Below are positions 50,829-59,690 of a DNA stretch of 64,000 nucleotides, in pieces. The translations under genes and the position numbers were made by a program. Numbering within the stretch: position 1 is the stretch's first letter; the number at the start of each line of letters is the position of its first letter. The notes under the pieces were generated by a model. That model saw only the letters and a list, made by a program, of their open reading frames with translations. It was not told where the DNA came from and made no database searches. The DNA is from Sandaracinaceae bacterium. Its GTDB lineage: Bacteria; Myxococcota_A; Polyangia; Polyangiales; Sandaracinaceae. The stretch lies in contig JAIBCE010000002.1 of NCBI GenBank assembly GCA_019694315.1, positions 19,606-83,605 of the forward strand. Reading direction: 5' to 3'.

Positions 50829-53018
50829 ATGTCTCTGTTCCGGGGCACGGCGCAGTGGCTCGCGGTGTGGGTCCTCCTCGTCTCGATCGGAGGGGCTCCG
50901 GGCGCCGCATCCGCCCAGTACGGGCGCGCACCGGAGGGGCTCGACTGCCACACGATGCCGTGCAGTGACGCGCTGCCCGGCGCCGTTCGGTTCGAGCGCG
51001 AGGGTGAGCAGCCCTTCGTCACGGGGTACGCCGCAGATGGCTCGCGCGTCGGCTGGCTGGGCCTCTCGAACGAGCTGGTGGACGTGGTGGCCTACTCGGG
51101 TCATCCGGTCATCGTCCTCGTCGGCTTGAGCCCCGAGGGCCGCATCGCGGGCGCGCGGCTCATCCATCACTCGGAGCCCATTCTCCTCACGGGCATTCCC
51201 GAGTCCGAGCTCGTCCAGTTCATCGCGTACTACCCTGGACACCTCGCGGCCGAGCGCATCGTCGTCGGCGGCGCGGCGCGCGAGGGCGAGGTCGCGCAGG
51301 TCACGCACACCGGCTCGGAGACGGGCTCGGAGACGACGACCTTCGGCGCGGTCGACGTGATCAGCGGAGCCACGGTCACGGCGCTCGCCGTGAACCGCAC
51401 CATCCTCGACAGCGCGCGGCTCATGGGGACGAACGTCGGCGTGGTCTCCGTGAACGAGCGCCTCCCCGGCCGCTTCGTCGCCAACGGGGACGCCTGGAGC
51501 TGGCAGCGCCTCGTGGACGAGGGGGTGTTCGGGCGCCTCACCGTGACCGAGCGCGAGATGGGCCTGAGCTCCGAAGGCACATTCATCGATCTCTGGTTCA
51601 CTCTCGCCGATGCGCCCTCGATCGGCCGCGCGCTCATCCCGCGAGGCGACTACGAGCACCTCATGGGACGCCTCGAGCCGGATCAACACCTGCTCGTGGT
51701 GCTCGGAAACGGCTCGAGCTCGTTCAAGGGCTCGGGCTTCGTGCGGGGTGGTGTCTTCGATCGCGTACGCGTCGATCAGGGCCTCACCGAGATCCAGTTC
51801 CGTGACGTCGACTACACGAACCTCGGTCGGCTGCCGGCCGTCGGCGCGCCCTCGTTCCGAGAGGGCGCCATCTTCATCACACGTGACGGCGTGCTCGATC
51901 CGGGCGCGCCGTTCGACCTCGTGTTCCTCGGCAGTCGACACCAGGGCAGTCACGCCTTCGACCGCGAATTCAGGTCGTTCGAGGCCGCCCATCGACTGCC
52001 ACGGTCCGTCTACGAGGTGGACGAACCGCCCGCCGAGCTCTCGGTCTGGGAGGCCGCCTGGCAAAACCACCGCGTCGACGTGATCGTGCTCGGAGCGTGG
52101 CTGTCGATCATCACGCTGATCTTCGCGCTGCGTCGCTACACGTTCCGCCGTCTCGCGGTGGTCAAGCGACTGCACCTCTCGTCCATGCTCGTCTCGTTCG
52201 TGCTCGTGGGCGTGCACCTCCGATCGCAGCCGTCCGTGACCCAGATGCTCACGCTCATCGGGACGCTCGTCGCCCCCCTCCGCGGCGAGACGATGCGCAG
52301 CGAGGTCTTCCTCACCGAGCCCCTCTTGTTCCTCCTCTGGATCTTCATCGCGGTGACGTCGCTCGTGTTCGGCCGCGGCGTGTTCTGCGGCTGGGTGTGC
52401 CCCTATGGCGTGATGACCGAGCTCGCCCACAAGGTGGGCAAGGCCCTCAAGCTCCCGCAGAAGGAGCTCCCCGCACACCTCCACCGACGCCTCCGCTTCG
52501 TGCGCTACGGCGTGCTCGTCGCGCTCGCGATCGTCTTCCTCGTCTCACCCGTGGTGGGAGAGCAGGCCGCGGAGATCGAGCCGTTCAAGTCGACCTTCCT
52601 CGTTCCCTTCTGGACCCGAGGCCTGGGCTTCATCGCGTGGTGGGTCTTGCTCCTCGCGGTCTCCACCGTGTCTTGGCGTCCCTTCTGCCGCTATCTCTGC
52701 CCCATGGGGGCGGGGCTCGCGCTCTTCAACAGCTTCCGGCTCGCCGGTCCCAAGCGCCGTCGCTCGTGCTCTCACTGCAAGATCTGCCAGCGAGGCTGTG
52801 AGCCCGCCGCGATCGCCGACGATGGATCGATCGATCCGCGAGAGTGCCTCTCGTGCATGGAGTGCGAGGCGACCTATCACGAGGAGAGCATCTGTCCCCC
52901 GCTGGTCGGCATCGACCGACTCCTCAAGAAGAAGAACCGCACCTCGCACGACGAAGACAAGCTCGCGCAGCTCAGGCGCGACGAGGAGCCCGTGGGATGG
53001 CACGCGCCGCGAAAGTGA
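50829..53018 (+). CDS. nosR: NosR, membrane flavo-iron-sulfur protein for N2O reduction
   Basis: NosR supplies electrons to and supports maturation of NosZ. The 729-residue product has a signal sequence, a periplasmic FMN-binding domain with the flavin-attachment SGATVTAL near residue 195, about six transmembrane helices (GAWLSIITLIFAL, LLFLLWIFIAVTSLVFG, LVALAIVFLVSPVVG), the cytoplasmic motifs FCGWVCPYG and CRYLCPMGA, and two iron-sulfur clusters (CSHCKICQRGC and CLSCMECE). ATG 50829 is the first Met giving a signal peptide. It overlaps nosD by 22 bp. Confidence 0.95.
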   Translation: MSLFRGTAQWLAVWVLLVSIGGAPGAASAQYGRAPEGLDCHTMPCSDALPGAVRFEREGEQPFVTGYAADGSRVGWLGLSNELVDVVAYSGHPVIVLVGLSPEGRIAGARLIHHSEPILLTGIPESELVQFIAYYPGHLAAERIVVGGAAREGEVAQVTHTGSETGSETTTFGAVDVISGATVTALAVNRTILDSARLMGTNVGVVSVNERLPGRFVANGDAWSWQRLVDEGVFGRLTVTEREMGLSSEGTFIDLWFTLADAPSIGRALIPRGDYEHLMGRLEPDQHLLVVLGNGSSSFKGSGFVRGGVFDRVRVDQGLTEIQFRDVDYTNLGRLPAVGAPSFREGAIFITRDGVLDPGAPFDLVFLGSRHQGSHAFDREFRSFEAAHRLPRSVYEVDEPPAELSVWEAAWQNHRVDVIVLGAWLSIITLIFALRRYTFRRLAVVKRLHLSSMLVSFVLVGVHLRSQPSVTQMLTLIGTLVAPLRGETMRSEVFLTEPLLFLLWIFIAVTSLVFGRGVFCGWVCPYGVMTELAHKVGKALKLPQKELPAHLHRRLRFVRYGVLVALAIVFLVSPVVGEQAAEIEPFKSTFLVPFWTRGLGFIAWWVLLLAVSTVSWRPFCRYLCPMGAGLALFNSFRLAGPKRRRSCSHCKICQRGCEPAAIADDGSIDPRECLSCMECEATYHEESICPPLVGIDRLLKKKNRTSHDEDKLAQLRRDEEPVGWHAPRK

Positions 53019-54358
53019 TCGCGGCCACGGGGCTGGCCGCGTCCGCGCTGGCGACCGCCGCGCCCGCCGAGGCGCGCGTGTGGACGCTCGGCGTGGACGC
53101 GCCGAGCCTCGAGGCGGCGCTCGCCGCGGCGGCGGATGGCGACGAGATCCGCATCCCTCCGGGCCAGTGGCGGGGCGGCGTGCGCGTGACGCGCTCGGTG
53201 ACCTTGCGCGGCGAAGAGGGCGCCGTGGTCGACGGGCAGGGCGAGGGCACCGTCCTCGAGATCCTCGCGCCGCTCGTCGTGATCGAGGGGCTCGAGGTCC
53301 GCGGCTCCGGCAATGGCATGGAGAACCCGCGAACCAACGTGGATGCCTGTCTCTGGTCGTCTCCGGCCGCCGACGGGCTCGAGGTGCGGAACAGCCGATT
53401 CCCCGACTGCCTCTTCGGCATCTACGTCCAGCAATCGGATCGCGCGCAGATCGTGGGCAACGAGGTCCACGGGCGGCCGACGCTCCGCGAGGTCGACCGC
53501 GGCAACGGGATCCACCTCTTCGACGCCTCGCACGTGGTCGTCGAGGGCAACGTGATCGATGGCACGCGCGACGGGCTCTACATCTCGGCCACCGACGACA
53601 GCCGGATCATCGGCAATCGCATCCACCACGTGCGCTACGCCGTCCACTACATGTGGTCGCACCGGAATCACCTGGAGGACAACGAGGCCACCGACTCGCT
53701 CGCGGGCTTTGCCCTCATGCAGAGTCACGACCTCGTGGTCGTGGGCAACCGCATGGCGCGCAATCGCCGCGCGGGGCTCCTCGCGCGGGACGGCCAGCGC
53801 AGCGTGTATCGACACAACGACATCGTCGCCAACGGCACTGGCATCTTCGTCTACAACTCGATTCGAGAGCACTTCGAGGAGAACCTCGTCGCGCACAACG
53901 ACATCGGCATGCGCATCTGGGGCGCGCTGGCCGTAGACGACGTGTTCGCGCGCAACAGCCTCATCGGCAATGCGCAGCAGATCTTCTATTTCGGCAATCG
54001 AGACATGCGCTGGGGAGAGCCGACTGAAGGCAACCACTTCAGCGACTATCTGGGTTGGGATCAGGATCACGACGGCGTCGGTGAGAGGCCCTATCGCGTC
54101 GACAGCTTGACCTCGAACCTGATCTATCGATTCCCGGCTGCGGCCCTCCTCCTGCGGAGCCCGGCGCTCGAGCTCCTCGCGCACCTCCAGGACGGATTGC
54201 CGATGTTCCGCGTGGCCACCGTGACGGACACGGCCCCCATCACCGAGCCCACCCGCGCCGTCGAGGATGCCCGGCGGCTCCAGCCGGAGGGTGGCTGGCA
54301 CGCGATGTCCGAGACCTTCAGCGCCGAGGCGGACGAAGGACACGACCTCTCGATGTGA
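52997..54358 (+). CDS. nosD: NosD, periplasmic copper-processing protein
   Basis: NosD is a periplasmic beta-helix protein required to build the CuZ centre. The 453-residue product has a signal peptide (AATGLAASALATAAPAEA) and the characteristic parallel beta-helix repeats: GIHLFDASHVVVEGNVIDGT, GLYISATDDSRIIGNRIHHV, VHYMWSHRNHLEDN, NDIVANGTGIFVYNS. The family segment GNHFSDYLGWDQDHDGVGER, PYRVD, is near residue 350. It starts inside the nosR coding region (22-bp overlap) and GAGGAG lies upstream. Confidence 0.95.
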   Translation: MARAAKVIAATGLAASALATAAPAEARVWTLGVDAPSLEAALAAAADGDEIRIPPGQWRGGVRVTRSVTLRGEEGAVVDGQGEGTVLEILAPLVVIEGLEVRGSGNGMENPRTNVDACLWSSPAADGLEVRNSRFPDCLFGIYVQQSDRAQIVGNEVHGRPTLREVDRGNGIHLFDASHVVVEGNVIDGTRDGLYISATDDSRIIGNRIHHVRYAVHYMWSHRNHLEDNEATDSLAGFALMQSHDLVVVGNRMARNRRAGLLARDGQRSVYRHNDIVANGTGIFVYNSIREHFEENLVAHNDIGMRIWGALAVDDVFARNSLIGNAQQIFYFGNRDMRWGEPTEGNHFSDYLGWDQDHDGVGERPYRVDSLTSNLIYRFPAAALLLRSPALELLAHLQDGLPMFRVATVTDTAPITEPTRAVEDARRLQPEGGWHAMSETFSAEADEGHDLSM

Positions 54359-54426
54359 CTCCCTCGCACCCTTGGACGGGACTCCCTCGTACGCACGACG
54401 GAACGCACGCACCGACGACTCCTCCG

Positions 54427-55362
54427 ATGAAACGCCTCGAGCTCCACGACATCTCGGTCCGATTCGGGCGCCTCGCCGCGCTCGAGAGGCTCGACCTCGC
54501 CCTCGAGGCGGGGAAGGTGCTCCTCTTGGCGGGCCCCAACGGCGCAGGCAAGTCCACCCTGATCCGCGTCCTCCTCGGTCTCGTCATTCCCACGCAGGGA
54601 CGCCTCCGCGTCGACGATCAGGAGGTGCGCGTCGAGCGGAAGCTCAAGGAGCAGATCGGCTATCTGCCGGAGTCGGTCGCCTTCGCGGACGCGCTCACGG
54701 GCAGGGAAGTGCTGGGCTTCTTCGCGGACGCGCGCGGCGTGGCGCGCCCGCGCATCGCAGCCGCGCTCGAGCGAGTGGGGCTCACGCACGCCGCCGATCG
54801 TGCCGTGCGCGGCTACTCGCGCGGCATGAGGCAGCGTCTGGGCCTCGCGGTCTCGATCCTCCACACGCCAGCGCTCCTCGTGCTCGACGAGCCGACGGGC
54901 GGCCTCGACCAGGACGGCCTCACCATTCTCTGGTCGGTGCTCGAGGAGTGGCGAGGCGCGGGGCGACTGGTGCTCATGGCCAGCCACGAGATCGCGCTCC
55001 TCGAGACACGCGTGGACGAGGTGTGTCTGCTCTCGGGTGGTCGCGCCGTGGCGCGCGGGACACCCCACGAGCTCCGAGGACGCGTTCCCTTGCCACTGCG
55101 CGTGCGGCTCGCGCTCGAGCCCCGCGAGAGCGCGGCCATCGTGTCTCGCCTCCGCGACGACTGGAAGGATGCGCCGCTCACGCTCCAAGGAGACGACGTG
55201 GAGGTCGTGGTGGCGCGGGCACGGCTCCTCTCGCTCCTCGAGCTCCACCGCGAGCATCCTGGGGCCATCCGCGATCTCCGCGTGATGGAGCCGCCATTCG
55301 ACGAGGTGTACCGCTCTCTCCTCGAGGGCATGGTCCGCGAGGGAACGGAGGCGCCACGATGA
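54427..55362 (+). CDS. nosF: NosF, ABC-transporter ATPase
   Basis: NosF is the ATPase of the NosDFY complex that matures NosZ. ATG 54427 begins the typical KRLELHDISVRFGRLAALE; a GTG at 54355 overlapping the nosD stop would add 24 residues. The 311-residue protein has Walker A GPNGAGKST, the Q-loop, the signature YSRGMRQRLGLAVSI, Walker B LLVLDEPTGGLD and H-loop MASHE. It overlaps nosY by 4 bp. Confidence 0.95.
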   Translation: MKRLELHDISVRFGRLAALERLDLALEAGKVLLLAGPNGAGKSTLIRVLLGLVIPTQGRLRVDDQEVRVERKLKEQIGYLPESVAFADALTGREVLGFFADARGVARPRIAAALERVGLTHAADRAVRGYSRGMRQRLGLAVSILHTPALLVLDEPTGGLDQDGLTILWSVLEEWRGAGRLVLMASHEIALLETRVDEVCLLSGGRAVARGTPHELRGRVPLPLRVRLALEPRESAAIVSRLRDDWKDAPLTLQGDDVEVVVARARLLSLLELHREHPGAIRDLRVMEPPFDEVYRSLLEGMVREGTEAPR

Positions 55363-56156
55363 CCCGCGTCGGCCGAGCGCTCTGTCTCGCAGAGCTCCGA
55401 GAGCGCACGCGCGATCGGTGGGTCCTCGTGATCAGCATCCTCTTCGCGCTTCTCGCGAGCGCGGTGAGCCTCTACGGCCGCAGCGCCTCGAGCGCGGCCG
55501 GGTCTCTCACGGGCCCGAGCCTCGTGACCCTGGCGAGCCTCTTCGTGCCGCTGGTCGCCCTCGCGCTCGGCTACGACGCCATCGTCGGCGAGCGCGAGCG
55601 CAACACGCTGGGCCTGCTGCTCTCACTGCCAGTCTCTCGCAGCGAGGTGGTGCTCGCGAAATTCGTCGGACGCGGACTGGCACTCACCATCGCGGTCCTC
55701 GTGGGACTCGGCGCCGCGATGCTGCTCGCGGGAGAGGGCGAGTCTCAGACGCTCGCGTCCCTCATCGGCCCGACTCTTCTCTTGGGATGGGCGTTCGTCT
55801 CGATAGGCATGTTGGTCTCGACCGTCGCACCGCGTCAGTCGATCGCGACGAGCCTGGTGGTGGTGCTCTGGTTCCTCCTCGTCTTCTTCTACGACCTGGG
55901 CCTCCTCGGGCTCCTCGTCGCGACGGACGGCGAGATCCCCCAAGGCACCGTCCAGGCCCTGGTCCTGGCCAATCCCGCGGGGCTTTATCGGCTCCAGCTC
56001 GTCGAGAGCCTCTCGGGCACACAGGCGCTCTCGGATCTGGGTCTCACGAGCTCGCTCCCCGGTTGGCAGACCGTGGGCCTGCTCTGGACTGCGTGGATCC
56101 TCGGCCCGCTGTCGCTCTCGGCGCTGGTCCTGTCGCGAGGAAAGGCCTTCCGATGA
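55359..56156 (+). CDS. nosY: NosY, ABC-transporter membrane subunit
   Basis: The membrane partner of NosF. The 265-residue protein has six predicted helices (LVISILFALLASAVSLYG, LVTLASLFVPLVALALGYDA, LALTIAVLVGLGAAMLLAGE, LLLGWAFVSIGMLVSTVAP, ATSLVVVLWFLLVFFYDLGL, TAWILGPLSLSALVLSRG) and the family motif GERERNTLGLLLSLPVSRSE. ATG 55359 overlaps the nosF stop (ATGA). The nosL ATG similarly overlaps the nosY stop. Confidence 0.93.
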   Translation: MTRVGRALCLAELRERTRDRWVLVISILFALLASAVSLYGRSASSAAGSLTGPSLVTLASLFVPLVALALGYDAIVGERERNTLGLLLSLPVSRSEVVLAKFVGRGLALTIAVLVGLGAAMLLAGEGESQTLASLIGPTLLLGWAFVSIGMLVSTVAPRQSIATSLVVVLWFLLVFFYDLGLLGLLVATDGEIPQGTVQALVLANPAGLYRLQLVESLSGTQALSDLGLTSSLPGWQTVGLLWTAWILGPLSLSALVLSRGKAFR

Positions 56157-56683
56157 CCGGACACTCGACACTCCCTTTCCGACACTGGCTCTTCGCGGTC
56201 GGCGCGATGGTCGTTTCGCCGCTTGGATTCTCGTGCGGTCACGGCCCGGATCCCGCTGCGAGCGTCGCGATGCAGCCCGAGCCGCTCGGAGATCACGAGT
56301 GCGGAGCCTGCGGGATGATCGTCCGCGAGGAGCCCTCGCCGCGCGCACAGCTCGTGCACCACGACGGCACGCACGTGTGGTTCTGCTCGGTGGCCGACGA
56401 GGTGGCCTATGCGAGCGCGCCCTCTCCGCACGGGCGTGTCGAGCACGTGTGGGTCGAGACATCGCCCGTCGACGTGGATCCCGCGTCGGTCGATGCCGCG
56501 CCCCGGCCGTGGGTCGCCGTGGAGCGCGCCTCGTTCGTGCTGGGCGTGACGCGTGAGCGTGTGATGGGCGAGTCCGTCCTCGCCTTCGAAGCCGAGACCG
56601 ACGCGCGCACCGCAGCGACGCGTCTGGGTGGGCGAGTGTCGAGCTGGGAGCAAGTGGTCGTGGCGCTCCACGGAGCGCCGTGA
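56153..56683 (+). CDS. nosL: NosL, copper-binding lipoprotein
   Basis: NosL is a copper metallochaperone delivering Cu(I) to the Nos machinery. The 176-residue protein has a signal ending GFSCGHGP (lipobox), and the family's metal motif ECGACGMIVREEPSPRAQLV with Cys and Met, then HVWFCSVADEVAYA. The remainder matches the NosL fold (WVAVERASFVLGV). It overlaps the nosY stop (ATGA). Confidence 0.92.
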   Translation: MTGHSTLPFRHWLFAVGAMVVSPLGFSCGHGPDPAASVAMQPEPLGDHECGACGMIVREEPSPRAQLVHHDGTHVWFCSVADEVAYASAPSPHGRVEHVWVETSPVDVDPASVDAAPRPWVAVERASFVLGVTRERVMGESVLAFEAETDARTAATRLGGRVSSWEQVVVALHGAP

Positions 56684-56712
56684 GCGTTCGTGGGCGAGCC
56701 CACGGAGAAGGG

Positions 56713-57210
56713 ATGTCCGAGATGATGAAGCGATGTTCGTGGATGACGTTGTTGGTGGCCCTCGCGTGCAGCGCGGTGCTGGCATGCGGAGGAGAGCCCG
56801 AGGCGAGCAGCGCACCGGAACCCACGACGACGTCGCCCGCGACGGGCGGGGGCGGCGGTGGCGGTGGTGGTGGCCGTGGCAGTGGCGCCGCGACGGGAGT
56901 GCTCACGGGGCCCGAGTACGAGGGCGACCACTCGCTGCCGGGCGATCCTGTCGCTGGGGAGGCGGTCTATCGTGCGAACTGCATCGCGTGTCACACCGAG
57001 AGTGGTCGCGGCAACGGAGGCATCACTGGGGCCGATTTCGTGGGCGATCGACGACGACTCGCCAAGAACAACGACACGCTGCTGCACTCGATCCGCGAGG
57101 GCGTGCCCAACCAGCCTCCGATGCCGGCACACCGTGATATCTTGACGGACCAGCAGATGCGGGACGCGCTCTCGTACATTCGACAGCACTTCGGATCGTC
57201 CGGGTCGTGA
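56713..57210 (+). CDS. c-type cytochrome lipoprotein of the nos cluster
   Basis: A 165-residue monoheme cytochrome c. ATG 56713 is preferred for the GGAGAAGGG before it; an in-frame GTG overlaps the nosL stop. The signal ends AVLACGGEPE (lipobox), followed by a Gly-rich linker of ten glycines. The heme motif is CIACH, with the distal Met probably in QPPMPAHRDILT, and DALSYIRQHFG near the end. Likely an electron donor to NosZ or NosR. The next gene overlaps by 4 bp. Confidence 0.88.
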   Translation: MSEMMKRCSWMTLLVALACSAVLACGGEPEASSAPEPTTTSPATGGGGGGGGGGRGSGAATGVLTGPEYEGDHSLPGDPVAGEAVYRANCIACHTESGRGNGGITGADFVGDRRRLAKNNDTLLHSIREGVPNQPPMPAHRDILTDQQMRDALSYIRQHFGSSGS

Positions 57211-57527
57211 AGAGGCGCGTCATCCCCCTCGTGCTCGCTCTCTGCCTCGGCTCGCCCAGGGCGCTGCTCGCGCAGTGCCACGAGCCCGAGGAGCCGGTGC
57301 ATGCGACGCGCGGTCGTGTGGTGGCGTTCGAGCGGAATGGCCTGGTGCGGATCGCGCACGAGGCCATTCCCGGCGTCATGGCCGCGATGACGATGGTCTT
57401 CGCGCCCTGTCCCGCGGTGGACCTCACCGGGGTCGCCGTCGGTGACACGATCTCGTTCCGTTTCACGCGAGGTCCGGGCGGACGATTCCTCCTCCTCGCG
57501 CTCGAGCCCGCGGGCTCCTCGCGCTGA
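57207..57527 (+). CDS. CusF-like periplasmic copper-binding protein
   Basis: A 106-residue secreted protein (signal VIPLVLALCLGSPRALLAQC). The core GRVVAFERNGLVRIAHEAIP, then GVMAAMTMVFAPC and VGDTISFRFTR, matches the CusF family, whose His and two Met ligands bind Cu(I). GTG 57207 overlaps the cytochrome stop (GTGA). Linked to copper delivery for NosZ. Confidence 0.85.
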   Translation: MKRRVIPLVLALCLGSPRALLAQCHEPEEPVHATRGRVVAFERNGLVRIAHEAIPGVMAAMTMVFAPCPAVDLTGVAVGDTISFRFTRGPGGRFLLLALEPAGSSR

Positions 57528-57566
57528 CCTCTTGCGGATCGGCCTCGGATCCCGCACGCACCGGGT

Positions 57567-58910
57567 GTGGCGGACGAGCACGACACGAGCTCTCCGGGCC
57601 GTCATGGCCTGCGCACGACGACTTTGCTCGTCGTGACCAGCATGATCGGCTCGGGCGTGTTCACGACGAGCGGCCTCTTGCTCGCCGATCTGGGCTCGCC
57701 GCTCGCCGTGCTCCTCGTGTGGATCCTCGGCGGCCTCGTCTCGCTCGCAGGCGCGTGGGTCTACGCGGAGCTCGCCGTCGCCGTGAAGGAGAGCGGCGGC
57801 GAGTACGCGCTCGTCTCGCGCTACGTGCACCCGGCCGCTGGCTTCGTGGTGGGCCTCGTCACCTTCGTGGTGGGCTTCTGCGCGCCGATCGCCGCCTGCG
57901 CGTTCGCGTTCGCGCGCTATGCGTCCGCGGCGCTGAGCGACGCGCTGCCCGATCCCGGCGCACCGATGACGTGGACCGAGCTCGCGGTCGCGCTCGCGGT
58001 GATCGTGGCGGCCTCGCTGCTCCACGCGCGCGAGCACCCGAGCACGGGGCGATCGCTCGGCGTGCTCGCGCAAGATCTCCTCACCGTGGGCAAGCTCGCG
58101 CTCGTGGGGATCGTGATCGTGCTCGGCTTCGCGGCGCTCGCGCACGATCCGCCCAGCCAGAGCGCGCTCGCCACCGCCTCGTGGGACGAGCTCGCACGCA
58201 CGAGCCCACTCTCGATCGGGCTCGGCATCGTCGTCGCCTCGTTCGCCTACAGCGGCTGGAACGCCGCGGCCTACTTCGCGGGCGAGGTGCAGCGCCCCGA
58301 GCGCACGCTGCCGGTGGCGCTCGCGGGCGGCACGGCCCTCGTCACCGTGCTCTACGTGCTCGCGAACGTCGTGTTCCTCGCGGCCGCGCCGCGCGAGGCC
58401 CTCTCGGGTCAGATCGTGGTCGGACACCTCGCGGCCCGCGCCCTCTACGGCAACGCGGCCGCACGCGCCCTCTCCGCGATCATCGCGTTCGGTCTCCTCT
58501 CCACCGTGAGCGCCTTCGTGTGGACGGGCCTGCGCATCCTGGAGGCCATGGGCCGCCACCACGCGCGCCTCTCGTTCGTCTCGCGACGACCCGTCGCGCT
58601 CGGCCTCCAGCTCGCGCTCAGCGTGGGGCTCCTCCTCAGCGCGAGCTTCGACGTGCTCCTCGGCAGCGTGGGCTTCGCGATCTCCATCGCCTCCGCGCTC
58701 ACGGTGCTCGCCGTCTTCCGCGTGCGCCGGGAAGCAGGCGGCGGCTACCGCGCTCCGCTTCATCCCGCGCCCGCGCTTTTCTACCTGGCGCTCATGGTCG
58801 GCATCGTCGTCGCGACGCTGCTCGAGCGACCCGTCCTGGCGGTGGTGGGGCTCGTCCCAACCGTGGTCGGGCTCGTGGGGTATGGTGTCGTCACCCGGAA
58901 AACCCAATGA
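57567..58910 (+). CDS. APC-family amino acid permease
   Basis: A 447-residue transporter with about twelve transmembrane helices, starting at GTG 57567. The family motifs are at the N-terminus: LLVVTSMIGSGVFTTSGLLL (G-x-G-I/V-F), SLAGAWVYAELAVAVKESGG (E in the second helix) and YSGWNAAAYFAGEVQRPERT. It transports amino acids or polyamines by proton symport or exchange; substrate unknown. It is downstream of the nos cluster but separated from it by a 40-bp gap. The next gene is the first Flp pilin, 187 bp away. Confidence 0.9.
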   Translation: MADEHDTSSPGRHGLRTTTLLVVTSMIGSGVFTTSGLLLADLGSPLAVLLVWILGGLVSLAGAWVYAELAVAVKESGGEYALVSRYVHPAAGFVVGLVTFVVGFCAPIAACAFAFARYASAALSDALPDPGAPMTWTELAVALAVIVAASLLHAREHPSTGRSLGVLAQDLLTVGKLALVGIVIVLGFAALAHDPPSQSALATASWDELARTSPLSIGLGIVVASFAYSGWNAAAYFAGEVQRPERTLPVALAGGTALVTVLYVLANVVFLAAAPREALSGQIVVGHLAARALYGNAAARALSAIIAFGLLSTVSAFVWTGLRILEAMGRHHARLSFVSRRPVALGLQLALSVGLLLSASFDVLLGSVGFAISIASALTVLAVFRVRREAGGGYRAPLHPAPALFYLALMVGIVVATLLERPVLAVVGLVPTVVGLVGYGVVTRKTQ

Positions 58911-59096
58911 TTTCGGCCGGCGCGCGTCAACATGGCGCGCTTCGAGGGGGATCAAGGTCGATCCTGGGGCCTGTGGGTGGTGCCTCGAATCCCCAACGTG
59001 CCGTGGCTCCGGAGGCGAAACGCCAGAATCCCTGGAAAAACCCCCTCGATCTCTGGCCACGACCTCTGGCACGCTCGTCGCTATAGGAGGTCCCAG

Positions 59097-59354
59097 ATGC
59101 GCAACGACGAACACAAGACGCGGAGCACCAAGCAGCTCGCCACCGGCGAAGCTCGCGAGGGCGGCCTCTTCGGCTTCGTGTCGAACAACGCGCCGTTCCT
59201 GGGTCGCGCGACCCGCGGTGCGGCCTTCGTCGAGTACGTCATCCTCCTCTGCCTCGTGGTGGTGGGTGGCTCGACGGCGCTCTACTCGCTTGGCCTTCCG
59301 CTGGTGCGGATGGCGAGGTTCTCTCAGTTCGTGCTGGGTCTGCCCATCCCCTGA
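59097..59354 (+). CDS. Flp-type pilin subunit (first)
   Basis: A small prepilin of the Tad pilus. The start ATG 59097 has AGGAGG 6 nt upstream. The 85-residue product has a long N-terminal leader (about 45 residues), then the processing site as TRGAAFVEYVILLCLVVVGG, with Glu-Tyr of the Flp motif G-x-x-x-x-E-Y. The leader, longer than usual for Flp pilins, suggests a minor or atypical pilin. Confidence 0.72.
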   Translation: MRNDEHKTRSTKQLATGEAREGGLFGFVSNNAPFLGRATRGAAFVEYVILLCLVVVGGSTALYSLGLPLVRMARFSQFVLGLPIP

Positions 59355-59422
59355 TGAGCAGCTCCAGTCGGGCCGAGGCAAGGTTCGAGGCGATCGAAAC
59401 AAGGGTCTATAGGAGGAACACC

Positions 59423-59623
59423 ATGGAGAAGCTGAGCACCAAGAAGTCGCGTCGCGTTCGTGAGCTCCTCGCCGACACGCAGGGTCTCTCCACGGTCGAG
59501 TACGTCATCATCCTCTGCCTCATCGCCGTGGTGTGCTTCGCCGTGTGGCAGCGCTTCGGCAACATGATCAAGGGCAAGATCGACGGTTCGACGAACACGC
59601 TCGACGCGATGCCCACGTCGTGA
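59423..59623 (+). CDS. Flp-type pilin subunit (second)
   Basis: A 66-residue Flp prepilin with a shorter leader. The cleavage site reads DTQGLSTVEYVIILCLIAVV, the classical Flp motif. ATG 59423 has AGGAGG upstream. The ten bases CTATAGGAGG precede both pilin genes identically, 69 bp separate them, and the pilus machinery follows. Confidence 0.9.
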   Translation: MEKLSTKKSRRVRELLADTQGLSTVEYVIILCLIAVVCFAVWQRFGNMIKGKIDGSTNTLDAMPTS

Positions 59624-59690
59624 TCAAGCCGCGGAGCGGCGGTCGGCCTCACGCGAGGTCGATCGCCTGCTCGGCGACACGAGCGCGTCA

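Noticed and set aside
59067..59082. Sigma-54 promoter (TGGCACGCTCGTCGCT) before the first Flp pilin
   Set aside because: The boxes fit GG-N10-GC, but the predicted start at about 59093 would fall after the AGGAGG at 59085-59090 and only 4 bp before the ATG, so the ribosome site would be missing from the transcript.
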